Shown: positions 24,208 through 36,649 of the stretch, piece after piece
Layout of the letters: the number at the start of each line of letters is the position of its first letter
Numbering within the stretch: position 1 is the first letter of the stretch
NCBI RefSeq assembly: GCF_008831285.2
Contig: NC_045145.1
Coordinates: forward strand, 1,364,001-1,428,000
Reading direction: 5' to 3'
DNA: 64,000 bases
Source of the DNA: Nymphaea colorata
Lineage: Eukaryota > Streptophyta > Magnoliopsida > Nymphaeales > Nymphaeaceae
Notes under the pieces: generated by a model
Database searches by the model: none
What the model saw: the letters and a program-made list of their open reading frames with translations, nothing else
What the model was told of the DNA's origin: nothing
Position numbers and translations under genes: made by a program

Positions 24208-24795
24208 AGGCCTGGGCACCCAGCCGGGCCGCCACCAGGTACCCGGTACCCGACCCGGTCGGGCCCCGGTCTGCCCGGCCCGGCCTGTTTTCATCCTCCT
24301 CCTCCTCCTCCTGTCCCCCATCCTCCACATCTTTTTCATCCTCCACCCTCCTCCACCTCTTCTTCTTCCCCCTTCCCCCCTCTGCCTCTCCTTCTTCCCC
24401 CTCCCCCCCCCCCTCCGCCTCCACCTCCTCTGCCTCTCCTTCTTCCCCCTTCCCCCCGTCTGCCTCTCCTTCTTCCTCCACCTCCCCTGCCTCTCCTTCT
24501 TCCCCCTTCCCCCCTCCGCCTCTCCTTCTTCCTCCACCTCCTCCGCCTCTCCTTCTTACCCCTTCCCCCCCTCCGCCTCTCCTTCTTGCTCCACCTCTCC
24601 TTCTTTCTCTTTCCCCCCCTCTGTCTCTCCTTCTTCCTCTTCCTCCTCCTCCGCCTATCCTTCTTCCCCCTCCCCCCCCGCCTCTCCCATGGTCCGCCTG
24701 GAATAGGGGTGCTCCAGTGGCATCGGGCCGGGCCCGGCCCGGGTTTCGGGCCCAACGGGCCGACCCTGGCTGGCCCGGCTCGATGCCCACCCCTA
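24208..24795. mobile_element. 588-bp hAT-like element with polypyrimidine core
   Basis: Ends TAGGCCTGGGCACCCAGCCG and, inverted, TAGGGGTGGGCATCGAGCCG. They are flanked by 8-mers cccctagg (24200-24207) and cacctagg (24796-24803), one mismatch, as expected for hAT. The subterminal parts are rich in cccggcccgg. The core (about 24294-24685) is nearly pure C/T on the plus strand, built from tccttcttcccc and cctcctccac units. Long minus-strand frames of Arg/Glu/Gly here are composition artefacts. Non-autonomous. Confidence 0.75.
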
Positions 24796-24803
24796 CACCT
24801 AGG

Positions 24804-26899
24804 GTCTCGTAACCTGGGTGGGAGCAGTATTGCATGTCAATTGGACTTACACAGGCCTATCAGTTCAGACAACTATGTCATGCTGCTTATAACCGTAACA
24901 TATTTTTAAAGTTATTGGTATTTGGATTTTTTTAGTGTTTAAAAGCAAAAAAAAAAGGTAATGCTGAGATACAACTAAAACAAATATTTTTCTTAAAAAA
25001 AAATCACTGTCTGGAAAAAAACATAAGGGAGGCCACTATTGATTTCTTCTTGATTCCTTAGTTGGGATTTTAAGACAAAGAAGAAGATATGAGGCATGTG
25101 AAGAAGAAGAATAAGGTAGGTGGAACCACACAAAAGTGGACACCTTAACTGTTAGTTATGACGAAAATGAAAGGAGAAAAATTGGCTTTCTAGATATCGG
25201 TGTGCGCCACGATATATAATTGACAAACAAAGCAGTGCATTGCATGAAATTCGCTTTCTGTGTCTTTCTTAATGGAAAAGTACTTCAAATAAAATATTAT
25301 TGGTTACAGTGACCATGGGCCCAGCATATATCTGGCACCACTTTCAGGACTTGATTTAGGAATTTTTTTTAGTTTCATTTTATTATATTGTTAGTTGGTG
25401 CAATGGTTGGGGTGGGGGCTGGTAGGCGAGTTCTTGTTTCAAAGTCCCATAGCATCAACCTTCTGTACTATATAAGGGGACCACCAACATGCAAGTTAAA
25501 GCACCATGAGGATAAGGGGTTGGGTGGGATTCGTCTTTCCGGTTGTTTGTAATTTTTTTTGTCAAAAAAAAAATACTAAAATTGATAATGATAAATTTCT
25601 GGGAGGGAAAAGCAGCATCACCTGACCCAACTAATGCTGATCCTTGAGACACTTATCAAAAAGCGTTTAAAGCGGAAGCTTTCCCTTCTATTTTTTGCCC
25701 TAATTTCTACAACTACAGGTGTCGGAGCTGGTTATATGTGCATGCTGGAGCACAATTTTTTTTTGTGCCAGCATGCTCATGATTAAAATGCTCATTGTCA
25801 ATAGAAAAAAGTGAACTTTTCGTAGGTATGAAGAAGGAAATCGAAAAAAGTTAAAACACCAAAAAGAACATTTTTTTAAAAATTTCCAAAATACCTTAAC
25901 TCCTTCCTTTTTTTTGTGCATATGTCTTCCATGCACCGAGTGGTCCACACAATTCACTCTTTTTATGTGTTGGTAAGCAAATTGCAAATGGGCTCCAGTT
26001 CTATTGTTTTTTACAGCTCCAAATCTAAATTAAATCCATATATATATATATAATCCAATTTTTAAAAATTTTAATTTAACATATATAAAAAATTTGAAAA
26101 ATTATATATGTTAAATGCTCCCATTCTTTGGTGTGTTTTTCAAAAAATTTCGTTAATCTTGGGCAAGCAGATAGTTGTTTGCATTTAGTATTAATAAGGT
26201 AGACTAATTTTGTAAAGCATTCATACGTCAAGAGCAAGTTCTGCTATGAGAAAATATATATTATTTTACATTTATTATCTGGTAATTTATAAAGCTTACA
26301 CCTTCAGATACAAATCTTTATTGCATGCCTTCATTGGCATTGTTTGGTTTTGTTTTACTCTTTTTTTCTTACTCTTTTCTTGTGAGATCCAACTTCGATT
26401 GCCTGCACATTGGAAGAATCGAATATTTCTTCGTGTATCTATCCATTTGCCAACCTTCTTGTAATTGGCCTGATACTGCCCCTCTTATCTAATCTCATGC
26501 AGCCTTTGTTGGAACATCTATTGTCAATAAACATGTTTATCCAATTTTTTCTCTTTACAAACTTGTCTTTTTCGGACCAGTCGGAACTCGGACTGATCAT
26601 TTTTACCTAGCCTAGTAGTCCAGCCAGCTATGGACTTGGGTCAAATCGCACATGTTGCTTCAACAGGAGCCTTGCTTACCTGGCTGGATCATACTTAAGA
26701 CCTTCAAATTAAAGCGGGTCAGAGTTTATTACTCTAGATGTGTCTCTAGGTACAAAATACTAAGGATATGCCTGACCTCAGCCTGACTATCGGGAAAGCA
26801 GTAAATCTCCAAGCATCATCCAGGGTTTTGAATGTTGAGTCTCTTGATGCTTTAGAAACTTACCCAGTTCCTGTTTTGATCTGTTAGGCCTGAGCGAGC
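24804..26899. other. Non-coding flank around the SINE candidate
   Basis: Apart from 25389-25573, the stretch is AT-rich with homopolymer T runs and no recognisable coding motif. A pair of short overlapping frames near 26250-26610 encodes hydrophobic peptides without homology that I know. Confidence 0.45.
25389..25573 (+). mobile_element. Candidate tRNA-derived SINE
   Basis: Starts gttagttggtgcaatggttg, resembling an RNA polymerase III A box. The B-box-like ttgtttcaaagtccc follows about 40 bases later. After a unique body it ends in T-rich and then A9 sequence (25552-25571). A similar start occurs at about 6665. Target duplications are not identified, so this is tentative. Confidence 0.35.
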
Positions 26900-27434
26900 T
26901 CTAAATCACGGCCACAACATGCCTCAATTCTGAACTAACCTAGCCTGGCTAGTGCCACTTGATCTTGCTCTATTGCCACTTGATCTTGCTCTGTTGCGGT
27001 GGAAAGCCATGACAGGGAGCAGCATGGTGAGGTTTGGCAATCTAGACAATCCCTTGTCTGCGGACCTTTCTTGGATGATAAGCCGGAAACAGGGAGCTCC
27101 CCTACACGTGCTATGTTGATGGACAATGAGACCAATGGGAAACTCTGGCCACACGCCAAGGAGGACAGCTCCAACTCGACCTCGATAACCAGATATATAT
27201 CTTGGGCAAAGGAGTGTAATATCACTATGAGTCACCTTGAGGAGCAACTACAGGCCTTGTTGAACCGGACCATGGTGGCCAACGTGTAGTGGGGGGTCAA
27301 GCCCGTGCATGTCCCAAGGGAGAGTACTCGGACCAGGAGGCTAAAATTCCCATGTGGCCAGGATTGGAGAGAACTGAACCTTGGGCATAACTTGAGGGGT
27401 GGTGACACAGTGGATTCTCTGACATGCTCAAAGC

Positions 27435-27690
27435 ATGAAGTTGTCAGGACAAAGGAGGAGAACTAGACTCATGCCCGGCAAGACACTGCCCAGGTTTCGA
27501 GCTGGAGCAGGGATAGAGAACCCATGTTGGTCTTTTCAAGCAGAAAATGCAGTCAATGTTGCCCACGCTAGCCACGGCCAGCGACTGTATACCAACCGAG
27601 GAGGGCATTTCGCCACTAGTGGACCCAAGGAATGCCCTCAGCCAGTCATTATGGCCTTGACTCCTAAGGAGAGGCAAATGTAGGTTCTGC
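27435..27690 (+). pseudogene. gypsy gag fragment, plus-strand copy
   Basis: Encodes FQAENAVNVAHASHGQRL, then TNRGGHFATSGPKECPQPV and LTPKERQ before a stop. An inverted, diverged copy lies at 30510-30685 on the minus strand, where the same words run into a CCHC zinc knuckle. By that linkage this is the pre-knuckle part of a Ty3/gypsy Gag. The preceding frame (26999-27289) may be more of the same Gag but is not recognisable. Confidence 0.5.
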
Positions 27691-29379
27691 TGCATTAGAG
27701 CTCTGCCGGTTCAGCGACGGTTGGTTTATGCTGTTGGGCAGGGTAGGGCAGCAGCTTGCCGGTCTTCTTTGCCATTCGTCGGAGAACCCTGCCATTGTTC
27801 CGTGATCGCCGGTTGTTGCTGACCTTTGCGGCTTGTCCGACGCCCTGTAGTCACCGTTTTCCAGCCGCTGTGTGTTGTTGGTACAGTTGAACACTTCACC
27901 TGATCTGCGATGGTAGACCATTGGTGCCGAGGCGTACCTTCTTCAGTAGAAATCATCACAGCTGCCGTCCAATCGCCTGAAAACTCCTGCAGTCCACCGG
28001 AAGTTGAAGCGTCGGGGGACAGGAGGCTGATGCCTTCCTGCGAGCGCCCTTCTGGTCGAACGGGTTCGGTAGAACATTAATGCAGCTGATTTGGTCGTCT
28101 CGTCCCAAGTCTTACCAAAAACTGGCAGGAGTAAGCCCGACCCACTACAACGATCTAACCCAAAAAGGAAGTGTTGGTTCGGGCTTTGGATTTATAAACT
28201 ACTAAAACCCGGCCCATGGTACTTGTTTCAGACCCGTGTCTAGGAAGCTTGTGTCACGCAGTGTCCCACTGTCACGCCCTGCCATGCACAAGGATGTGTC
28301 CCGCATGGAGAGATTTTGGCTATGTCAACATGGTTTGTCTGTGTCCCGCAATAGGAAGGTGTCCCACCCAGGACTGGTGTTGAACATGTTTCACTCAACC
28401 AAACAAGGCTGAGTTCTTCTTGGATGCACCTGGCCGAGTGCTGGGCCGACTTCGGCCGTCCTGGTTGAAGTTCTTGAATTCCCAAGGCCTGTAGCTTGCC
28501 CGTGGTTGGATGCTTGCATCAAAGTGATGCCCGGCCTGATGTCGTCCCAATGTTAACCTCCTTAGCAACCAAGAGGCCCTTTGCAAATGAAGCAAGAGGC
28601 TGCCCTTGCCTGGGCCGGTAGTGATGAGCCTCGCAGCCATGCCTCTGTGCACCGGCATTATCATCGTTGCCCCGTCATCCTGGCTGGCCAAGGGTTGGGT
28701 CACATCAGATGCACCCCTCTTAAAATGGAGCCTACTCTTAGGCTCCTTGAGTCTCACCTGTCACCGTGACGGCGAGCACTTCCCAAGGAAGACGGAGCTC
28801 TTTCGCAGCCATTGTGTTTTGGTTTCCTACAATCTTGCCCTTGCTGCGGCTGCGTTTTTTCCTCTGGATCATGCCAAAAATGAATATTGTTGGATTCTGT
28901 TTGGGGCAGCTTCGTTCATTCTTCATGAAACCTGCACCCTCCGGTTGTGTCCTCTTTTGACAAAATTTTGGTAGGAGGACTAAACATTGGCATGCCTCCG
29001 TCTTTTTCCAGCTCTTGCCCCATGCTAGCCATCTTCAGTCGATTGTCTTGGGTGGGATCGGGCCACCTGATACGACACCCAAGGATGGTGCAGCTATTTT
29101 CCTCGGCGTGCTGGTCCGAGAAACTGATAGAGTACCTTGCTGCTCATGTGGAAGGCAGGGAATCTAGTTTAGCCAAATTTTTGTCACAGCTCACGTAGTC
29201 CCCCCGTGGTCGCAGTTGTCCTTGCTGGTCCCAGTCGTTAGGCTCCCGATGTCCCCTTTGCGACTCACATGCCTGTTCTGGCCGTTTGCTGTTTCACCTT
29301 GAGAATGGAGGTGTTGATCTTCTCTACGCTGCTGTGGGCAAGAGTAGATCAGTCTAGGTTTGGCCCATTGAAATTGAAC
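27691..29379. other. GC-richer stretch between inverted gag fragments, unassigned
   Basis: Contains repeated gtgtcccgc/gtgtcccac words (28235-28370) and several 60-120-codon frames on both strands. None has a recognisable motif. It is most likely retroelement internal or LTR DNA given its flanks. One frame at 28606-28974 encodes a hydrophobic peptide without homology that I know. Confidence 0.35.
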
Positions 29380-30054
29380 CTATTCGCGCATGCCCTTCAC
29401 TGTGATGCCTTCTAGTGGCAGATCGCCACACGGAGGGAAAGTGTTTGGCGTTGTGATTTTCTTTACAGCATCTTGTGGCTCGGGTGACACCCTGCAGATG
29501 TTCTTTTGGCAGTATTGCCAAAGGTGCGGCCACCCTAGATTGTGGGTGCGAACATACCAGCAACCCCCCTTAGGCTGCTGCTCCATGCTTCTAAGGGAGG
29601 GCAGCGTTATAGGGTCTTTGTGTAGGAGGTTGATCCCACCCTGAACAGCTTCGTAGCCCATGATGCACTCCAATGGATCCGGTAGAATTTGGTGGCTACA
29701 TATGGTGAAATCTAAATTGTTTCTCTTCCCCTTACTTGAACCGAATTGATATCGTTTGTTAAGCTGTGGGTAGTCGTCCTCTTTGGCCAGCTCAGCAGTC
29801 TTGGCCCATCTGTTCGCCTCACACTTTGTCCCCTTACCTTGGTCTGAGGTGGTTCTCTCAAAACTCAAGGCATTCATGATGGGACCGTTGGTTCCCAAGT
29901 CATATGTGATCACCCTTTCACCACCCGCCTCAAGGATCCTACTGATTCTTTCAAGGAGGTCGGAGGAATCCTTGCTGAGTCGCTTTAACCGAGGGCTGTC
30001 AAGTGTCAAGTTCAACGCCTGGTCCCCATCCAATGAGAATAAACAGGCTTGCAT
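29380..30054 (-). other. 224-codon minus-strand ORF, unidentified
   Basis: Opens with ATG (MQACLFSLDGDQALNLTLDS) and stays open for 224 codons with normal-looking composition. It contains four Cys-rich stretches (for example KGGCWYV, WQYCQKNICRVSPEP, PCGDLPLEG). It lies directly downstream, on the same strand, of a degenerate gypsy zinc knuckle and protease-like segment, so a retroelement origin is the default reading. I do not see reverse-transcriptase motifs. It could instead be a captured host sequence. Function not assigned. Confidence 0.4.
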
Positions 30055-30139
30055 GGAGCTGTCGACCCTGCACCCTGTTTTCCCAATGTCTGTAGGCAGC
30101 GCAAAAGGGCCCTCCTGTGTTGACCCACATTTGAGCCCC

Positions 30140-30685
30140 CTGCTGACTCAAGATGGCTTAAGCAGACCCACCCTCAACGAGCCAAACTGCTCCAGCAGTG
30201 CCGACATATCCTTTTACATTCACTGCAATTGCTGGGGTCTCCTTGGCAGGCATTGTCCTCACAGCCGGGCAGGAAACGGAGATGGAGAGTGTGGGCTGCC
30301 CGCAGTTTGCCTTTAACAGGGCTGGTTGTGCGATGGAAGATGTAACAATCACACCTCTGCCCTTTTTCTTTGGCAACTCCGGAAGAGCCACTGGTTCGGC
30401 TTCTTCTAGCAGGTCGTCGGCTGCTTACACTCATGTAGCCGCCCCCATTTGGCTCCGCACGTGAAGCACTGGCCGTGCTTGAAACGTACTCACCTTTCCT
30501 TAGGAGACAAGTGTTGTAATGACTGGTTGAGGGCATTCCTTGGGTCCACTGGTGACGGAATGCCCTCCTCGGTTGGTATGTAGTCGCTGGCCCTGGCTAG
30601 CATGGGCAACATCAACTGCATTTTTTGCTTGAAGAGACCAACCTAGGTTCTCTTTTCCCATTCCAGCTCGAAAGTCAGATGAATG
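30140..30685 (-). pseudogene. Degenerate Ty3/gypsy gag zinc knuckle and protease-like segment
   Basis: On the minus strand the order is: the Gag words shared with 27500-27660; then SPKER; then GQCFTCGAKWGRLHECK at about 30427-30470, with C-x2-C-x7-H-x-C spacing as in plant gypsy knuckles; then, after frameshifts, AIAVNVKGYVGT and WLVEGGSA at about 30170-30215. The last part occupies the place of the aspartic protease. The catalytic D[S/T]G is not intact (EGG). Frames change several times and a stop follows the protease-like site. The family proteins package and mature retrotransposon RNA particles. This copy is dead. Confidence 0.55.
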
Positions 30686-31058
30686 GAGACATCGTTAAAT
30701 TTGAACCACCAAAGCACGTGGAGTCGTGGAGTCGTGGAGGCGGTACGACTATAGAGCCGCTAGAAGCCAAATGGAGGCCATTCAACGCCAGTAGGGCTTC
30801 AAAGCCATCATTAAATTTGATCAAATGTGTGCTGGGTCTCTCTCTCTTGGAGATACCAGCAGGGCTTCAACGCCATCCTTGCTTCTTTTACTTTGTTCAC
30901 CATTTTGGTGGGCTTCAATCTTAGCGATTTGCAGGAGACAAGGCCGGTCATCTCTTGCTCTCTTATCCATGTGGCAATGTTGCGTTCTTTGTAGATATTT
31001 TGTTATATTATTCATAATCTCGTGGACGAATTGAGGGATCCTAAGTTAGATTCCTTTC

Positions 31059-31622
31059 TTGGTGTTTCTGGATGTATTTCATGGGAGATATACCAGCAGA
31101 GCATCATGCACATCCTTGGTTCTCTTTTACTTTGTTCGTCTTGCTCTTGGGCCGACTACAATAAAAGATAGCTTCTGCCACGATCATTCCCATGGAAAGG
31201 TCTGTGGTGGACAAAATGGTAAAAGTTGTTCCTCTTTTCGCAGAATACTTTTACAAGATAATAAGAGGAGGCAAACATTTTCAAGGGAGAGAGAGAAGGA
31301 CGGGCAATCTGTGATCGCCTTTCCATGCTTCTCTCGTTCTGCAGCCTTCCAACATTACGAGGTTCTTGTCGATGAGAAGGAGTACAAGAGAGCCAGGACT
31401 CTTTTCCTCCACTTGATTCCCTCACCTATCGATGAAGCAGAGAGCAAACAGAGGCTCCTCCCCTGCCTACTCGAACACGATCTTATCCTAGACCACGAGA
31501 TCAGAAGCAATGTCGTTTTCTCACTTTTAGAGTTCTTCTCATCCAGCCTCAAGAATGCCGGTGGATTTATGCATGGGGCAAACATTAAGGAATGGTTAAA
31601 GAGAGAGAGTTCCTCCACTTGA
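31059..31622 (+). other. 187-codon ATG-less open frame, unidentified
   Basis: The frame is open for 187 codons and has no ATG until near its end (31569), so it would have to be an internal exon or a fragment. Its second half (FQHYEVLVDEKEYKRARTLF, then IDEAESKQRLLPCLLEHDLI and SNVVFSLLEFFSS) has balanced, helix-rich composition unlike random translation, which makes former coding plausible. A short upstream repeat (ctcttttactttgttc at 30880-30900 and 31120-31140) suggests local duplication. I do not recognise the family. Confidence 0.35.
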
Positions 31623-31639
31623 CGATTTATGTTGGATAC

Positions 31640-34600
31640 CGACAGATCTCTTTTGTGTTTTGTGCATTTTTTTCCCCATTGCGTCGCTTAATCCTTGCTG
31701 TTCATTGCTTCATGAGGTTATTCATACCTACTGAATTTGTTAGATATTTCGTGCATGAATATGAAGTATGTGGCTGTCTTGGTGCAATTTTTAACTCACA
31801 AAAGCAAGAAGCTTCCTACTGAAATAATGGACTTATGAATAAGCACGTGGAGTGGAACCTGAAGTAACTTGGGAAGATCACCAGAACATCAATATATTCA
31901 ATGGGCTCAATAATCGGTTTCATGAGCTTGAGCATGAGATGAAAGCCGCCACGGTGTCACCTTTTTTTTTTCTTTTCCTTTTGGACTTTGTACTTTCTGT
32001 TTACTGTTAGATTTTGGTCCTCATGTTTTTTTAGAAATTATAGAATATGATAGTTGTCCTTGGTATGTACTTCTGGATTCCAGTTGTTGGCGGGTAAATC
32101 AAAGATATCCATGTTGTCCTGCATATATTATTTTCTGAAGCTCCAGATGTTGTTAGTGGTAGTGGACACGAATCATGTTAAGCATGAAAGTGTATGCATT
32201 TATGATAAAGATCATTGTATTTGAGCTTTTTCAAGAGTGCATTCAACTCGCAAATCAGGAGCATGGTTGATTTTATGCCTTTAGTTACATCCAAAGGGAA
32301 CAGATATTAAAGACTTTGCTTTGTGCTTCGGTCGAATGTATCTAATTTTTGAAGTCTTGAACATCAAATATGAAATGTAAATGTTCCTTCAGGTCTATCT
32401 GAATAGTCCTTGAAATAAAGGTCAATCAGACTATCCATGAGGACCAAGAAACGCTCATCACTGCATTTTTGTGATGCTCAAGTATCTAGTTTAGGGCCCC
32501 ATACATGATGACCCAATATACCATTTTTGCCATAGCCATGGTTGTACATCCCTAAACCTTAACAACAAATATTCCTTGGAGATATTTCAGAAATCCAAAA
32601 ATATTCTGCTATATTAGAAAACAAGGTGTAAGTTAAGCAATTTTTTTTTTCCTTTACATGATAAAATATGTTTTTCTATACATCATTGTTGTAGAGTCCA
32701 CAAAATTTGATCTTAGATCACTTAGATTTCAAAATCCAAAGATATGACCGTCCCTCATCTGACCCTGCATCAGCCCATTTGACAATGGAAAATACAAAAG
32801 TGAGGATCCAGGTTTTAACTAGTATTATCAATGCATGCAGTCATGTACATAATATCATTGTATGCAGTCATGATGATATACATTCATAACTAAACCAAAA
32901 TTTGAGTGTGTTATCCTACTAGGATGTAATAAAGATCAGGCATTCTTATATATAATGTATGCACATGTCAAATATGCGCTACTCTCTGATGTGTTTTGTT
33001 TATGAGCAGACACAGAGGAGTGGTGCTTCATATTTTGCATGGAACAATGGCACTTCAAAAAATATGTGACATTAGAAATTTGCCAAGCATCAAGTATGGT
33101 TCACTTTTCAGAAAGCACAACTACCAAAGAGGTGGCTAATTATATGTGAAGGAGAAAAGGACATTAAAGTACATTTTGAATAATGTAATTGGATTCAATA
33201 TCTAAAAGGGCAGCAGCTTTGATAGTGAAGGCAGTATGGAATTTCCAAATCTATGAACTTCCCTTTATCATTTCCAAGCTTGTGCAACAATCCTTTGGTA
33301 GATAAAGCTGTGGGCGTATGGATCTATGTGGATCTTGATAATAGTTTAGTCTTGTAGTTGATTTTCTCTTTATGGTATTGATGCTTTTTCTTTCTTTCTT
33401 TCTTTCCTGTTTTTTTTTTGTGCAGGTTGGTATTTTTTTTGTCCCAGTTCCGTATTTACTCTGAGATTACTGTTTTCATCAAACTTTTATCTGGATCAAT
33501 CTGACTCAAACCAATGATTAGCATTTTAACCAGAGGATGATTTGCCATTGTTATGGTGATGAGCTTTCTTTTTGTCTATGTTGATCTACTGTCACAAACA
33601 TCACAACTTAATTGAAAAAGACGCGTTAAATACGTGAAAAATAAGTCAGACCAATAAAACAGCAATACAACGCATCTTTTTTAAAAAATGTCAGAATATA
33701 AAAAACAAAAAAAAACGTGAATTATACACGTTTTTTAATATTTTTTTATTAATTTATAATTTATTTTATTTTTATATTTTTCAGGATTTTCTAAATGTTT
33801 TAAATTTTTTTTAATTTTTTTTTATTTTCGAAATATTTCAGAGATATACAACTTTGCCGTGTTATCCTCGAGAAATTCATGTTCACCTCATGCTCTAATA
33901 ATTTAATAATTTCAGATAAATATAATAATATCAGGTAAATATATCATATTACACTGACATCATGTTCACCTCATGCTCTTATCCAGCATTACCAATCAAC
34001 TTCTATTTGAAAATATACCAGCTATCAAGGTTATGTTAGTGCCGAACACTATTTTGTATGTGACTATGTATCAAATATATTGTTGTTTACCAGGGGGTTG
34101 TGGTCTACTCTTCAATTGAAGCTTGTAATGGATCCAATAAACGAGGCATTTTAGCATACTGAAAAAAATATTTCTGATATTGGTTTCAACCAAGCATTCT
34201 TAAAGACATTTTTTGTGCATTATGTTCTTTTCTCTAGTCCTTAGTGTTTTGCAATCAGTTTGACAAAGCCTATTTTATTTCCTGACAATTATGCAAGAGA
34301 TATTTGTTGTTTTGGCTGATACATTTCACAAGCTTGGTTTCAATTGCATGTTTCGGTTCTACATGGGACTAATTTTCTGGATGAATCAATTGTTTGTCTT
34401 CTTGTTTCAGTTTCCAATAAATTGAAGTATTTCATAGTAAGTTTTGCCCTATTATTATTTTCTTCTAAAACTATTTCACGGAGCCTTGATTTTGGCTATA
34501 AGTACTCATTTATTTCATCCAATCCTCCATTTTTTGTTTTGTTTGTAGGTGATCAAGATCTTAGCTTTCTTCATGATCCATAAATTGGAATGGAATTTAG

Positions 34601-35181
34601 GAACTTATTTTGAGGTGAAGATTGCTTTATCTTTCTTTTTTGTTTTCTAATGACAGAAAAAATAGGAGATTTCTGAGCAGGCCAAGATTTGTTTGCCCAA
34701 AAGGTTGATCATTTACAGTATTGTATGTCTCTACTAGTTATTTGTGTATAACGTGCAATATATTTCTATTTTATTTATGAAATTTTTCTTACTGTACCAG
34801 AGATGATATGTTCTTTCACATACCCCTTTCCATCATTCTTAAACTTTTTGACTGTTTGGATACAAGTATAGCTACACTACATGAAAATGAGAGAATTAGA
34901 ATTGTTTCTGGGAGAAATAAGATGCTAAGCTGCTAATGTGAGAAAATTAGAATTGTTTCACCATACTAGTCTCTGGGATTAAATTTTCTAGATGTGTATG
35001 AACCTGCTATTTTTCTATTTATTTTCTCTATTTCGACTAGAAATGGCTTGTGGAGCTTTTTGATAAGAATGAAGCAGGCGTGCTCAAAGGACACTTATTT
35101 TCTACTATTTTTATGTAATTTTTTTATAATTTTGAATTGTATAAACAATATCTTTTATAGTACAATTACTTATTTCTATGT

Positions 35182-35238
<57 letters not shown>

Positions 35239-36640
35239 AAACGAAATGTAGAATAATTACAATGGCCATGACTTTTTCCATAGCTAATGTACAAGTAACT
35301 GTGGCTGTTGCAAATAACGGTCACAGCAAAAACCATGGCTAGTGGCCTAGGTACATCATGGCCGGTTGATAAAATAGCCAGTCACAAAAAACGTGTTTTT
35401 TAAAAGAAAAACAAATGGACATGATCAATAAACCTAGATTTTTTTTTGCATTTTTTCCTTTTTCTTCATTTTTAAAATTTTTTAAACAGTTTTTTTTCAT
35501 TTTCTAATTTTATTTGTCGCAAATCTACTTATTTGTTGATGTTTGTGTTTATAGTTTCTCACTTATTTTATTTTTTCTTAATTTGAATTTTTTTAATTTT
35601 TAAAAATTTGTTGTATTTTTCTTGTTTTTTCTCCTTTATTTTCAAGCTCACCGTATTGTAGCCGAGAAAAAACTTGCGGTTTAAAACTCAAGATGTTTTT
35701 TTGTGACTATGGTCAAAACCATGACAAATAGTTAATAGCTACAAGGGTTTTTGCCAAAGTCAGCTTAGTTAACAGCCACAGGAAATGTCATGACTGAAAA
35801 TACTTTCAGCCACAGTTTCGGGGTTTATTTCATGGAAGCTCTCTTACCGCTTCAACAATGACTTTTTGGTTTTGTAATCGGTCTCCTTTTTCTGTAGCTC
35901 TTGCTTTCTGGATCGCAATAATCAGGAACTGAAATGGGTATGTCTGCTTTGCCGCAAGAGATGAAATTCTGCTTCATCATCTCAAACCACTCTATACAAG
36001 TCGCTTCACTTGTGCGACGTCTAATCAAAGAGGATCATTTTTGTCTGTTTCAAAGTTTGAAGAACTATTTCTGAATACCATTTTTGTATGAAAATTAGCG
36101 GACAGAGGAAATTTGTCGCCGATGAAAACATGGGAAATGGTATTTGTGACAATGATGTTATCTAGTAATTCCAGCTGCAAGTGCTTAATTAGTTTTTAGT
36201 TTTTCATTTCAGAATGGTCACTTATTTCCAGCCGAGTTTGATGTTGGAATTTTCAAGGCTTGTACAATTTTTTTTCCTTTTTAAATGTCTTTTTCATATG
36301 ATTTACTTACTTCTTCACTCATCGGCAAGCATCTAGTTTCGTTTGTCGACTGTTTCATGGTTCCTGGCATCGTTGTTGATCCAACATGTGCCCAAACAAG
36401 CTCTGATAGGTCAGCTGTCATAATGCTGCATTAAGTTAATTATATTGTGAATATAAGTTTGTTCCACCATTTTTCCTTTATTTGGCTCTTTTTCCTTGTA
36501 ATCCCCTGTACAAATTTTTAAGCCATTTACTCTGCTACTTCTCCTCTTCTTTATTGCAAATTCTTCAGCTTGAGCCATTTACATTATTAATCCTTATTTT
36601 ATTAAATTTGTTCATTGTGGTTCATTTATAAAGAAACATT
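31640..36640. other. AT-rich non-coding region with scattered repeats
   Basis: Nothing with clear coding motifs over 5 kb. (CT)n followed by (TA)n lies at 35182-35237. 35255-35400 and 35700-35830 carry tggccatgac/gccacag/ctgtggc words in opposite orientations, as in the subterminal regions of non-autonomous CACTA elements, but no CACTA ends were found. 33600-33840 resembles the A/T-rich repeat at 150-200. Some of this could be introns of a gene whose ligase-like exon lies at 36650. Confidence 0.45.
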
Positions 36641-36649
36641 GCGCTTGTA

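Noticed and set aside
24122-24835. Long minus-strand Arg/Glu/Gly-rich frames of 110-237 codons
   Set aside because: They are translations of a CT-rich simple-sequence tract inside a hAT-like element. Two or three frames are open at once, which is a composition effect.
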